This document shows, piece after piece, positions 1 to 5,883 of a stretch of DNA of 9,096 nucleotides; within the stretch, counting starts at the first letter, position 1; each line of letters starts with the position of its first letter. A program made the translations under genes and the position numbers. Source of the DNA: a bacterium (GTDB lineage: Bacteria > JALSQH01); assembly GCA_027004335.1 (NCBI GenBank), contig JALTID010000159.1, forward strand, positions 1-9,096, written 5' to 3'. The notes below the pieces were generated by a model. The model had not been told where the DNA came from. It worked only from the letters and a program-made list of their open reading frames with translations, and made no database searches.

Positions 1-52
1 CAAATAGAAAGCAAAAATATATTATAAACACAACAAATACCAACCTTTTCAC
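1..52 (-). CDS. 5' end of an unidentified gene with a signal-peptide-like start (partial, runs off left edge)
   Basis: A GTG at 52-50 overlaps the TGA stop of the Enzyme I gene (GTGA), the same kind of junction seen throughout this operon. The frame stays open to the window edge. The 17 visible residues begin VKRL and continue as an uninterrupted hydrophobic stretch rich in V, F, I and L with one Cys, which looks like the n- and h-regions of a signal peptide or a first membrane helix. A second in-frame GTG lies directly upstream at 55-53. No Shine-Dalgarno is evident, so translation would depend on coupling to ptsI. The product cannot be identified from so short a stretch. The composition resembles an exported protein or lipoprotein and does not resemble the linker or PEP-binding domain of Enzyme I. 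Confidence 0.4.
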   Translation of the reverse strand, partial: MKRLVFVVFIIYFCFLF

Positions 53-825
53 CACCAGATAAGTTCTGAATATTTTTCCAACATCCTTGCGGTGGGATTG
101 AGGATAACTGTTCCATGAATTCCGTCCACAATGGCGATATCTCCAGTTTCAGAGTGGGGTATAAAATTTTCTACTCCTACTACTCCGGCAGTCTCCAGCG
201 ATCTCAAGGTAATAGATGTATGGGAATTTTTCCCACCCACTTCAATTATTACCCCTTTTACATTTGACTTAGTTAGTCTTATCACATCCACAGGAGAGAG
301 ATCATGTGCTGCGAATATCTCCGTTGTAAGATTTTCTGTTGCCTCCCTCAATTCGGACTTTTCACCTTTCAGATTTTTGATTAATCTTGTTGTGACAAAA
401 TAGAGATCCTCTTTCCTTTCTCTTAAGTAAGGATCATTTATTTTTTCAAAAAATTTTTCCATCTCTTTTAATATCTTCTCTATTGCCCACTCGGCGTTTA
501 CCTGTTCTTTTTCTATGAGATTCTTAACCTTATCCATCATAGAAGAATCACTTAAAAACATCTTTTTTATTTCAAGAATTGAATAAACTTCTTTGTGAGT
601 CCCCTCGTCTATGCGGGATAAGATTTCTTCTAACTGACTTCGTGAACTATTTAAAGCGTTCTCAAATCTTTTTAATTCAAAGGGGATATATTTTTTAAGA
701 ATTTGATATCTGGGGATCTCTACTTCTTCTTTTGGAGCAACGGTTACCTTTCCAATTACAATGGCAGGGTAAACACCTATTCCACTGAAGATTTGTTCTT
801 TTTTCTTCCGATGCTCTCCATTCAT
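49..825 (-). CDS. ptsI: PTS Enzyme I, N-terminal (HPr-binding/phosphohistidine) domain only
   Basis: Enzyme I normally takes phosphate from PEP and passes it to HPr. The 258 residues match the N-terminal half of the family: the SGIGVYPAI start (about 14-22), the HPr-binding helical region with YLRERKEDL (about 133-141), and the phosphohistidine loop GGKNSHTSI with active-site His202. The chain ends shortly after the NPT motif (243-245), which closes the phosphohistidine domain. Full-length Enzyme I is about 570 residues and carries a C-terminal TIM-barrel that binds PEP and Mg and mediates dimerisation; that half is absent. None of the three forward frames in the 48 nt after the stop resembles the usual linker. 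The ATG overlaps the HPr stop codon (ATGA). The first 12 or so residues are a charged extension upstream of the normal family start. Phosphorylation from PEP would need a separate partner protein, unless the stop is an assembly artefact. Confidence 0.85.
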   Translation of the reverse strand: MNGEHRKKKEQIFSGIGVYPAIVIGKVTVAPKEEVEIPRYQILKKYIPFELKRFENALNSSRSQLEEILSRIDEGTHKEVYSILEIKKMFLSDSSMMDKVKNLIEKEQVNAEWAIEKILKEMEKFFEKINDPYLRERKEDLYFVTTRLIKNLKGEKSELREATENLTTEIFAAHDLSPVDVIRLTKSNVKGVIIEVGGKNSHTSITLRSLETAGVVGVENFIPHSETGDIAIVDGIHGTVILNPTARMLEKYSELIWW

Positions 826-1118
826 TCCTCTTCACCAAATTTGTTATTTACTAATTTTTCAAGTGCTTCTATTGCTCTATCTGCATCAGGCCCTTCTATA
901 ATAATCTTTATGATTGAACCTTTCCCCGCTCCCAGAGTCAGGAGTCCCAGAATACTCTTACCATTTGCCTCCACATCATCTTTTATGACCATCACTTCAC
1001 TTTGAAATTTCTCTGCTGTTTTTACAAAATTCGCTGCTGCTCTCGCGTGAAAGCCAAGTTTGTTCTGTACAGTAATCTTTTTCTCAACCTTTTTCATCTT
1101 TTGAGGATCACCGGCCAT
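822..1118 (-). CDS. ptsH: HPr phosphocarrier protein
   Basis: This small cytoplasmic carrier accepts phosphate on histidine from Enzyme I and hands it to EIIA proteins. The active-site region reads KLGFHARAA, with His24 equivalent to His15 of classical HPr. The usual Pro in HARPA is Ala here. The regulatory region NGKSILGLLTLGAGKG contains Ser55, exactly 31 residues after the histidine, which matches the His15-Ser46 spacing and makes it the likely target of the HprK encoded in the same operon. Two starts are possible. ATG at 1118 has GGAG 7 nt upstream and overlaps the EIID gene by 25 nt. ATG at 1097 forms an ATGA overlap with the EIID stop, has GGTGA 10 nt upstream, and gives a 91-residue protein closer to the family length. 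The 3' end overlaps ptsI by 4 nt. Confidence 0.93.
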   Translation of the reverse strand: MAGDPQKMKKVEKKITVQNKLGFHARAAANFVKTAEKFQSEVMVIKDDVEANGKSILGLLTLGAGKGSIIKIIIEGPDADRAIEALEKLVNNKFGEEE

Positions 1119-1852
1119 AGCTTTACTCCAAGTATTAGTATAACGAAATAGGTCAAAGTTACCAAATCAGATGGAAGTATGGCTAATAGAAATGCTATAA
1201 CAATCCCTGCTCCTATTCCTGCAAAACTGAAGATGGCTGACTCATAGCTGATAAACAATAGATATGTGAAAACTGCTGATGCAAGGATAGTGTCAATCAA
1301 GATGATCGTGTATGCTATCCGGTAAGGATTTCTTGCAGCAATTTTATCAATGATATGATCGCCATATTTGTACCCCAGCGTTATTCCCCGGATTTTTAAA
1401 AAGAACAGGAAAGAGTCGTAAATTAGTAGATATACAACCAATCCCACAACTGGTTTGGATATAAGAGCTGCAAATATTCCACAAAAAGCTGCAAGGGGTC
1501 TTATCCCTCCCCAACTGAAAGTGTCACCTATTGCCCCAAGGGTACTCATCATCCTGATTTTGAAATTACTGATCCTCTCTTCTCCTATTTCACCTTTTGC
1601 AAGTTTTTCCTCCATATTTATAAGGACTCCTGCCAGTATGGGGAAAAAGATAGGGTTTGTATTGAAATATTCTTCGTAGAATTTCATTCTCTTTTTCCTG
1701 TCCTTTTCATCGGGGTATAGTTTTTCAAGAAGAGGAACCAGGGCGTAAAGAAGGCCGAGGTTCTGCAATCTCTCAAAATTCCACCATGCCTGCAGGAAAA
1801 AACTTCTCCAGATAATTTTCGTAAAAATTTTTATTCTTTCTATCCTATCCAT
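1094..1852 (-). CDS. PTS mannose/fructose/sorbose-family EIID membrane subunit
   Basis: EIID is one of the two integral membrane subunits of the mannose-type PTS transporter and works with EIIC. Family hallmarks are the N-terminal RSFFLQAWWNFERLQNLG (about 16-33), ALVPLLEKLY, the FFNTNP-like segment EYFNTNPIFFPILAGV (about 62-77), and the conserved loop GAIGDTFSWGGIRPL (about 110-124). Hydrophobic stretches follow in the second half, and the chain ends in a final helix and a basic VILKR tail. At 252 residues it is somewhat shorter than E. coli ManZ (about 280). The ATG lies inside the end of the EIIC gene (13-nt overlap), so the two are very likely coupled. Substrate cannot be inferred. Confidence 0.9.
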   Translation of the reverse strand: MDRIERIKIFTKIIWRSFFLQAWWNFERLQNLGLLYALVPLLEKLYPDEKDRKKRMKFYEEYFNTNPIFFPILAGVLINMEEKLAKGEIGEERISNFKIRMMSTLGAIGDTFSWGGIRPLAAFCGIFAALISKPVVGLVVYLLIYDSFLFFLKIRGITLGYKYGDHIIDKIAARNPYRIAYTIILIDTILASAVFTYLLFISYESAIFSFAGIGAGIVIAFLLAILPSDLVTLTYFVILILGVKLWPVILKR

Positions 1853-2550
1853 TTTTCCAGAAATATTATTAGAAAGATTATAAAAATGGAAATGCTTGTT
1901 ATCGTATAAGACTTCTTAAGTTTTCTTGTCCTCAGGGAGAAATAGTAAGAAATTAACAGGATCATGAGAAGAGATGTTATAAAGACTCTGTAAATCTCAC
2001 CATGGAAGTTAAATTCCCCGGAGATGATTAATGCTGAGGGAATTGAAATAATTAAGACAAAAGTTAGATAGAAAAAGTTGATAAGAAAATGGGATACCAG
2101 AGAGTAGAGAAGACCTCTGTTTAAAATTGCTTCACCTTCTTTTATTTCATTCTCTACCCATCTTGCGATCCTGAGGTTGACCAATCTTTCAAGGAGATCT
2201 ATTCTTTTCCCCACGATTCCATTGCCAATCCCCCAGAAGATTCCCCATGAAAGGGCTAATTCCCTGCAATTCCCTGCGGCTCTCAGGAGTAGAAAAAATA
2301 TTGCTGCGGAGTAAAAAGCAATTGTCTCATGTGGTGGAACATAACTCCCAACGGGGATTTTTCCTATCCAGAGTGTTTCAAATATAATTCCAAGAATCAT
2401 CATTTCTCCCATATGTCCGAAGAGAGCTCCTAAAATTATTGAGGAAGGGAAAGGTCGTAATATTGAAAATTGTAAAGCTGTATATCTTTCAACGCCACCT
2501 AAGGAACCAAGTAGGAGAAGTAGAGAATATTTTAAAAAAGCACCCAGCAT
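1840..2550 (-). CDS. PTS mannose/fructose/sorbose-family EIIC membrane subunit (divergent)
   Basis: This is a multi-spanning membrane protein of 236 residues from ATG 2550. Recognition rests on the N-terminal half, which aligns by eye with ManY: LGGVERYTALQFSILRPF, then LGALFGHMGEMMILGIIFETLWIG (with the conserved Glu of the ManY GGTLEMIALG segment), then a proline-containing loop VPPHET in place of APDAAL. The C-terminal half is very hydrophobic but has little recognisable family sequence. The whole protein is about 30 residues shorter than ManY. ATG follows the EIIB stop by 2 nt (TGATTATG); a TTG two codons earlier is an alternative start. No Shine-Dalgarno is visible, so coupling to EIIB is likely. 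It partners with EIID downstream and is fed phosphate by EIIB. Confidence 0.82.
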   Translation of the reverse strand: MLGAFLKYSLLLLLGSLGGVERYTALQFSILRPFPSSIILGALFGHMGEMMILGIIFETLWIGKIPVGSYVPPHETIAFYSAAIFFLLLRAAGNCRELALSWGIFWGIGNGIVGKRIDLLERLVNLRIARWVENEIKEGEAILNRGLLYSLVSHFLINFFYLTFVLIISIPSALIISGEFNFHGEIYRVFITSLLMILLISYYFSLRTRKLKKSYTITSISIFIIFLIIFLEKWIG

Positions 2551-2552
2551 AA

Positions 2553-3059
2553 TCAATTATAATAAATTTTTTCTGCTTTTTCATCCGGGAGATTCTGGAT
2601 TTCTATATCTATCCCCTCTCTCGCAATCTCCTTCAACTGCTTAAGTTCTTCGTCGGTACAGCAAAAAAAACTGGAGAGTTTTACAATATTTCCTTCTGAA
2701 GGATGGTAATTGCCGAGATTTATTTTGCGAACCTTCATATCTCTTATGGCTGCTGAAAGATCCCCTACCCTGCTCAGTAAAAGAAGAATTCTTTTCCCCT
2801 TACATCTGGGGATGATTTTTAAAAGCTCTGATACGCTACTGTAACAAACCTCTATTTCTGGTGGCACAGAAAGAGAGAGGATTTTCTGTTGAAGAGTGTC
2901 AGAAGCTACTCTGTCATCGGCTACCACAATTGTATCAATATTTAAATGAGGGACCCACCCATGAACAACCTGGCCATGGATTAACCTGTCATCTACTCTT
3001 ACATAAATTTCCTTCTCCACCTCCCCACCGGATGAAGAGGATTTCTTCCATAACCTCAT
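2553..3059 (-). CDS. PTS mannose/fructose/sorbose-family EIIB subunit
   Basis: EIIB takes phosphate from EIIA on a histidine and passes it to the sugar bound by EIIC/EIID. The signature RVDDRLIHGQVVHGWV is present at about 21-36, with His28 as the phosphorylated residue, followed by the family pattern IVVADDRVASDTLQQ and the mid-domain VRKINLGNYH. The domain is complete at 168 residues. The ATG overlaps the EIIA stop (ATGA). It starts about 16 residues before the usual family N-terminus and begins with a Lys/Ser/Gly-rich segment (MRLWKKSSSSGG), so a shorter product starting at the in-frame GTG at 3020 is possible. A separate EIIB with EIIA as an independent gene differs from E. coli ManX, where the two are fused. 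Confidence 0.92.
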   Translation of the reverse strand: MRLWKKSSSSGGEVEKEIYVRVDDRLIHGQVVHGWVPHLNIDTIVVADDRVASDTLQQKILSLSVPPEIEVCYSSVSELLKIIPRCKGKRILLLLSRVGDLSAAIRDMKVRKINLGNYHPSEGNIVKLSSFFCCTDEELKQLKEIAREGIDIEIQNLPDEKAEKIYYN

Positions 3060-3466
3060 AGTAAAGCTCTTGAAGCAATTTTGATATTATCTTTACCATA
3101 AGCAGCAAGAGTGGTCACTATTTCATTCAAACTTGAGGCATTATTATCCCCGACAAGCTTTGCCGCTTTGATAAGCATGGGCAGATTGAAACCTGCGATT
3201 ACTTCAACTTTTTCTGTTCTTACAAATCCAAAAGAAATATTGGAGGGGGTGCCTCCGAACATATCAGTTAGTATAAGGACATGTCTGTATTTTTTAAGAA
3301 ATTTGTTAACCAATTTCTCAAATTCTTCCTGAATTATTGAAAGATTTTTGTCATAATCCACAGAGATATAGGACACATAATCGTGCTCTCCTACAATTTT
3401 TTTTACTGTTTCTACAGCCTCTTTTCCAAAGTCTCCATGAGTTGCAACTATTATTCCAAACTTCAT
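3056..3466 (-). CDS. PTS mannose/fructose/sorbose-family EIIA subunit
   Basis: This cytoplasmic EIIA accepts phosphate from HPr. The N-terminal IIVATHGDFG places the phosphorylated histidine at residue 10, the family position. The second hallmark, LILTDMFGGTPSNIS (about 65-79), forms the active-site pocket. At 136 residues it is a stand-alone complete domain. The ATG overlaps the rapZ stop (ATGA) and has a good Shine-Dalgarno, GGAGG, 4 nt upstream. The 3' end overlaps the EIIB gene by 4 nt. In lineages without EIIB/EIIC/EIID such an EIIA is purely regulatory; here all transporter subunits follow directly. Confidence 0.94.
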   Translation of the reverse strand: MKFGIIVATHGDFGKEAVETVKKIVGEHDYVSYISVDYDKNLSIIQEEFEKLVNKFLKKYRHVLILTDMFGGTPSNISFGFVRTEKVEVIAGFNLPMLIKAAKLVGDNNASSLNEIVTTLAAYGKDNIKIASRALL

Positions 3467-4323
3467 ACTTCCTCCATGTCTCTATGCGTTACTTTTATAT
3501 TATAACCTTCTTCCGAAAGAAGCTTAGATAAAACATCTACAACATAAACTGATCTATGGCGCCCTCCTGTACAACCTACTGCAATTACAGGGTTCCAAAG
3601 GGGAGTTTTTAGAGTGGAGAGAAAAAATTTTATATAACCTAATGTTTCTTCAATGAAGGTATTTACCACTTCTTTTGATGAAAAAAAGTCTTTTACCTTG
3701 CTATCCAGCCCGGATAGATTTTTTAATTCTTCAATGAAAAAGGGATTGGGTAAAGATCTTACATTGAATACTAAATCAGCGTTTTCCGGAACACCTCGGG
3801 AGAAGCCAAAAGAGATTAAGATAACCGTAGATTTGTTTTTTTTGTGGCTGATGATGTCCATTATGTGTTGCCTGAGTTCATGGATATTGAATCTACTTGT
3901 ATCAATAACTAAGTTGGATTTTTCTCTTAATGGAGAAAGGAATTTTCTCTCTCTTTTAATTGCTTCCCTTATATCTATAAGGCTTCCAAGAGGATGGGTC
4001 CTTCTTGCTTCTTTGAATCTTTTCAATAGTACATCAGATTTAGCTGAGAGAAATATGATTCTATGGTTGATTTTTCTTAATTCAACTTCTTTTAGGATTC
4101 GGTTAAGATCCGGTAAAAAAGGTTTTTCTCTTACATCAATCCCCAGAGCAATTTTTTCATATGGTAGGTCACTTTTCTCCATAAGATCAAGAAAAACTGG
4201 TATGAGAGAAAGAGGAAGATTATCCACACTGTAGAAATTAATGTCTTCCAGAGCCTTTAATGCGGTGGTTTTTCCTGCACCTGAAAGCCCAGATACAATT
4301 ATGATTTCCTGTATCTTGCTCAT
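3463..4323 (-). CDS. rapZ: RapZ/YvcJ-family nucleotide-binding regulator
   Basis: RapZ is an ATP/GTP-binding protein. In enterobacteria it is an RNA adaptor that controls GlmS (glucosamine-6-phosphate synthase); in Bacillus the homologue YvcJ affects competence. The sequence has a Walker A motif GLSGAGKT (12-19), followed by the family segments YSVDNLPLSL and GIDVRE. The diagnostic C-terminal motif is IAVGCTGGRHRSVYV (Cys251, Gly253-Gly254, His256, Arg257, Ser258). Its 286 residues match the family (about 284). It ends THRDMEEV and lacks the Lys/Arg cluster that E. coli RapZ uses for RNA binding. The start overlaps the hprK stop (ATGA) and the end overlaps EIIA(Man) by 4 nt. Confidence 0.95.
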   Translation of the reverse strand: MSKIQEIIIVSGLSGAGKTTALKALEDINFYSVDNLPLSLIPVFLDLMEKSDLPYEKIALGIDVREKPFLPDLNRILKEVELRKINHRIIFLSAKSDVLLKRFKEARRTHPLGSLIDIREAIKRERKFLSPLREKSNLVIDTSRFNIHELRQHIMDIISHKKNKSTVILISFGFSRGVPENADLVFNVRSLPNPFFIEELKNLSGLDSKVKDFFSSKEVVNTFIEETLGYIKFFLSTLKTPLWNPVIAVGCTGGRHRSVYVVDVLSKLLSEEGYNIKVTHRDMEEV

Positions 4324-5273
4324 TCTATTTCTTCTTTTTTCTGCTGCTCTTTCAAAATCTTATCCAGTGTATCTTTGAAGTCTTTTGCAGAGTCTATCCC
4401 CTTTATTTTCAGAAGATAATTTCTTGCTGCAACCTCTATGAGGACAGGAAGCTGCCTGCCCGGTGTTACTGGGAGCTTAACGAGAGGTAGTTTTATTCCC
4501 ATTATTTCATAGAAATCCTCCTCAAGTCCGAGTCTATCGTATTCGGTATCATCTTCCCATTTTACCAGTTCTATCACAAGTTCAATCCTTTTGGTATCTC
4601 TTATTGCACTTATTCCGAAAAGATCCTTTATGTTTACTATCCCGAGTCCCCTGATTTCTACAATGTGTTTTAACATCTCTGTTGGTCTTCCTATGAGGAC
4701 TCCCGGATATTTTTTTACAATTTCTACCATATCATCGGCAACGAAGCGGTGATTTCTCATTATTAATGAAAGTGCTAATTCACTTTTACCTATTCCACTT
4801 TTTCCAAGTATGAGGACCCCAACTCCAAAAACATCAATGAGGTTCCCGTGAATTGAAACTTTTTCTGCTAAGAGTTCATTCAGCAATTCTTCAATTTCTC
4901 TTATAAAAACGGAACTCTGCATGGTAGTCCTGAGAAGAGGTATTTTATTTCTGCATGCTTTTTTCAAAAGAAGAGAAGGGATTTCAAGACCCTTTGTTAT
5001 GATCAGACAACTGATTGAGATCTCATCTAAAAAATTTACCGCTTTCCTCTTTTTATAGGCTGATAACTCTTTGAGGTAGGTTATTTCTGTGTCTCCGAAA
5101 ATCTGTACCCGGGCAGGGTGTATATGGTAGGTGAAACCTGTTAGAGCCAGCCCCGGCTTCTGAATGCGGGGGTTTTTTATCCTGTTGTCAAGAGCGTCTT
5201 CACCACACAAGATTTCAAGGGGAATATTATTTTCATTTGCCCTTTCAATCAGTTCCTTAATGGTAATTTCCAT
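4320..5273 (-). CDS. hprK: HPr kinase/phosphorylase
   Basis: HprK phosphorylates the regulatory serine of HPr and can remove that phosphate by phosphorolysis. The N-terminal domain (about 1-130) is less conserved. The catalytic domain shows His142 in VSIHGNLIDVFGVGVLI, a Walker A motif GKSGIGKS (157-164), the acidic FVADD segment (178-182), the signature VEIRGLGIVNIKDLFG (205-220), and the C-terminal loop TPGRQLPVLIEVAARN (270-285). All key elements for the dual activity look intact. Length 317 is typical (about 310-320). The ATG lies 9 nt after the ptsN stop with no strong Shine-Dalgarno, and the stop overlaps rapZ by 4 nt. The target serine is present in the HPr of the same operon. Confidence 0.96.
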   Translation of the reverse strand: MEITIKELIERANENNIPLEILCGEDALDNRIKNPRIQKPGLALTGFTYHIHPARVQIFGDTEITYLKELSAYKKRKAVNFLDEISISCLIITKGLEIPSLLLKKACRNKIPLLRTTMQSSVFIREIEELLNELLAEKVSIHGNLIDVFGVGVLILGKSGIGKSELALSLIMRNHRFVADDMVEIVKKYPGVLIGRPTEMLKHIVEIRGLGIVNIKDLFGISAIRDTKRIELVIELVKWEDDTEYDRLGLEEDFYEIMGIKLPLVKLPVTPGRQLPVLIEVAARNYLLKIKGIDSAKDFKDTLDKILKEQQKKEEIE

Positions 5274-5282
5274 TATAATATC

Positions 5283-5744
5283 TTACAGCTTTGAGTCTTC
5301 TTCCTCAATGATTTTGAAAATTTCTTTTGCATCTTTTGCATTAAGAATTTTTTCTCTAACATCCTGTTTTTTTAGTATCCTGCTTATCTTGGCGAGGGCC
5401 TGAAGATGAATTGTTGGTCTTGATTCCGGGGCAAGAAGGAGCAGAAAAATTTTTACAGGCTTACCATCAATAGAATCAAAATTTATGCCTTTTGTGGTTC
5501 TACCAAAAGCAAGATAGACATCTTCTCCTTTTTTAAGTTTCCCGTGTGGAATAGCTACTTCATTTCCTATGCCTGTACTCCCAAGTTTTTCCCTCTCTTT
5601 TAGAATCGTGATAATTTCTTCCCTGTTTAGTTCCGGGAACTTTTTGGTGAGAATATTTGTCAATTCTGTCAGGACTTCTTCTTTTGTTGTGCTCTTTAGC
5701 TCAGGCTCAATCAAATCCTCATCCAGATATTTGCTCAACTGCAT
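5283..5744 (-). CDS. ptsN: PTS EIIA of the nitrogen/fructose type (PtsN-like)
   Basis: This 153-residue domain accepts phosphate from HPr on His67 in GNEVAIPHGKL, preceded by the family signature REKLGSTGIG (51-60). Later conserved segments are the strand VKIFLLLLAPE and HLQALAKISRIL. The start is set at ATG 5744 because AAGGAG lies 6 nt upstream (5756-5751) and the predicted transcription start is only about 20 nt upstream. A longer open frame to 5798 would begin inside the -35 box. It is the first gene of the operon. The type is shared by regulatory EIIA-Ntr and fructose EIIA. With no fructose EIIB/EIIC attached, the regulatory role is more likely, but no rpoN is adjacent in this window. 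Confidence 0.9.
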   Translation of the reverse strand: MQLSKYLDEDLIEPELKSTTKEEVLTELTNILTKKFPELNREEIITILKEREKLGSTGIGNEVAIPHGKLKKGEDVYLAFGRTTKGINFDSIDGKPVKIFLLLLAPESRPTIHLQALAKISRILKKQDVREKILNAKDAKEIFKIIEEEDSKL

Positions 5745-5750
5745 GATTTT

Positions 5751-5756
5751 CTCCTT
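5751..5756 (-). promoter_or_regulatory. Ribosome binding site of the ptsN-like gene
   Basis: AAGGAG on the minus strand, 6 nt before ATG 5744. It is the strongest Shine-Dalgarno in the operon and decides this start over upstream in-frame codons that overlap the promoter. Confidence 0.8.
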
Positions 5757-5769
5757 CTGTGATAAGGAT

Positions 5770-5798
5770 AATTTAACAAATAGTTGGAATACTGTCAA
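5770..5798 (-). promoter_or_regulatory. Sigma70-type promoter of the PTS operon
   Basis: On the minus strand, a perfect -35 TTGACA (5798-5793) is followed by a 17-nt spacer and -10 TAAATT (5775-5770, 4 of 6 to TATAAT). Transcription would begin near 5763, giving a leader of about 20 nt before ATG 5744. No other promoter this good was found inside the operon, so it probably drives all genes from the ptsN-like EIIA to past the left edge. Confidence 0.75.
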
Positions 5799-5833
5799 AT
5801 AGATAATTTCGTGGGATTATAAGAGGGATTTCG

Positions 5834-5861
5834 TTGCAGTTTTCTAATTTTAGATTAAAAT
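5834..5861 (+). promoter_or_regulatory. Candidate promoter of the glutamine amidotransferase gene
   Basis: On the plus strand, TTGCAG (5834-5839) and TAAAAT (5856-5861) are separated by 16 nt. The predicted start near 5868 lies about 16 nt before the TTG start codon. The match is moderate, and the -10 sits in an AT-rich palindrome, so part of the resemblance may come from composition. Confidence 0.45.
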
Positions 5862-5863
5862 TA
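5845..5863. promoter_or_regulatory. Perfect 8-3-8 palindrome, candidate operator
   Basis: TAATTTTA, GAT, TAAAATTA: an uninterrupted 8-bp inverted repeat with a 3-nt centre. It lies between the two divergent promoters and covers the candidate -10 of the rightward gene. Its position suits a repressor site for the amidotransferase gene. The low complexity (only A and T in the arms) weakens the case. Confidence 0.35.
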
Positions 5864-5883
5864 ATTCAAAAAATGGGGGAAAA

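Noticed and set aside
1-60. A simple frameshift or recoded TGA as the reason ptsI ends early
   Set aside because: None of the three forward frames in the visible 48 nt after the stop, including read-through of TGA as Trp or Gly, gives the charged helical linker expected after the NPT motif, and TGA is a normal stop throughout this operon. Only a short stretch is visible, so this is not fully excluded.
3653-4234. A 193-residue open frame on the plus strand opposite rapZ
   Set aside because: It is antisense to a clearly conserved gene, shows no recognisable domain, and has no ribosome binding site; it is a shadow frame.
5811-5840. A sigma54 (-24/-12) promoter upstream of the ptsN-like gene or the amidotransferase
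   Set aside because: The GG and GC elements around GGGATTTCGTTGC are 8-9 nt apart instead of the required 10, and no TGGCAC-like element is present on either strand.
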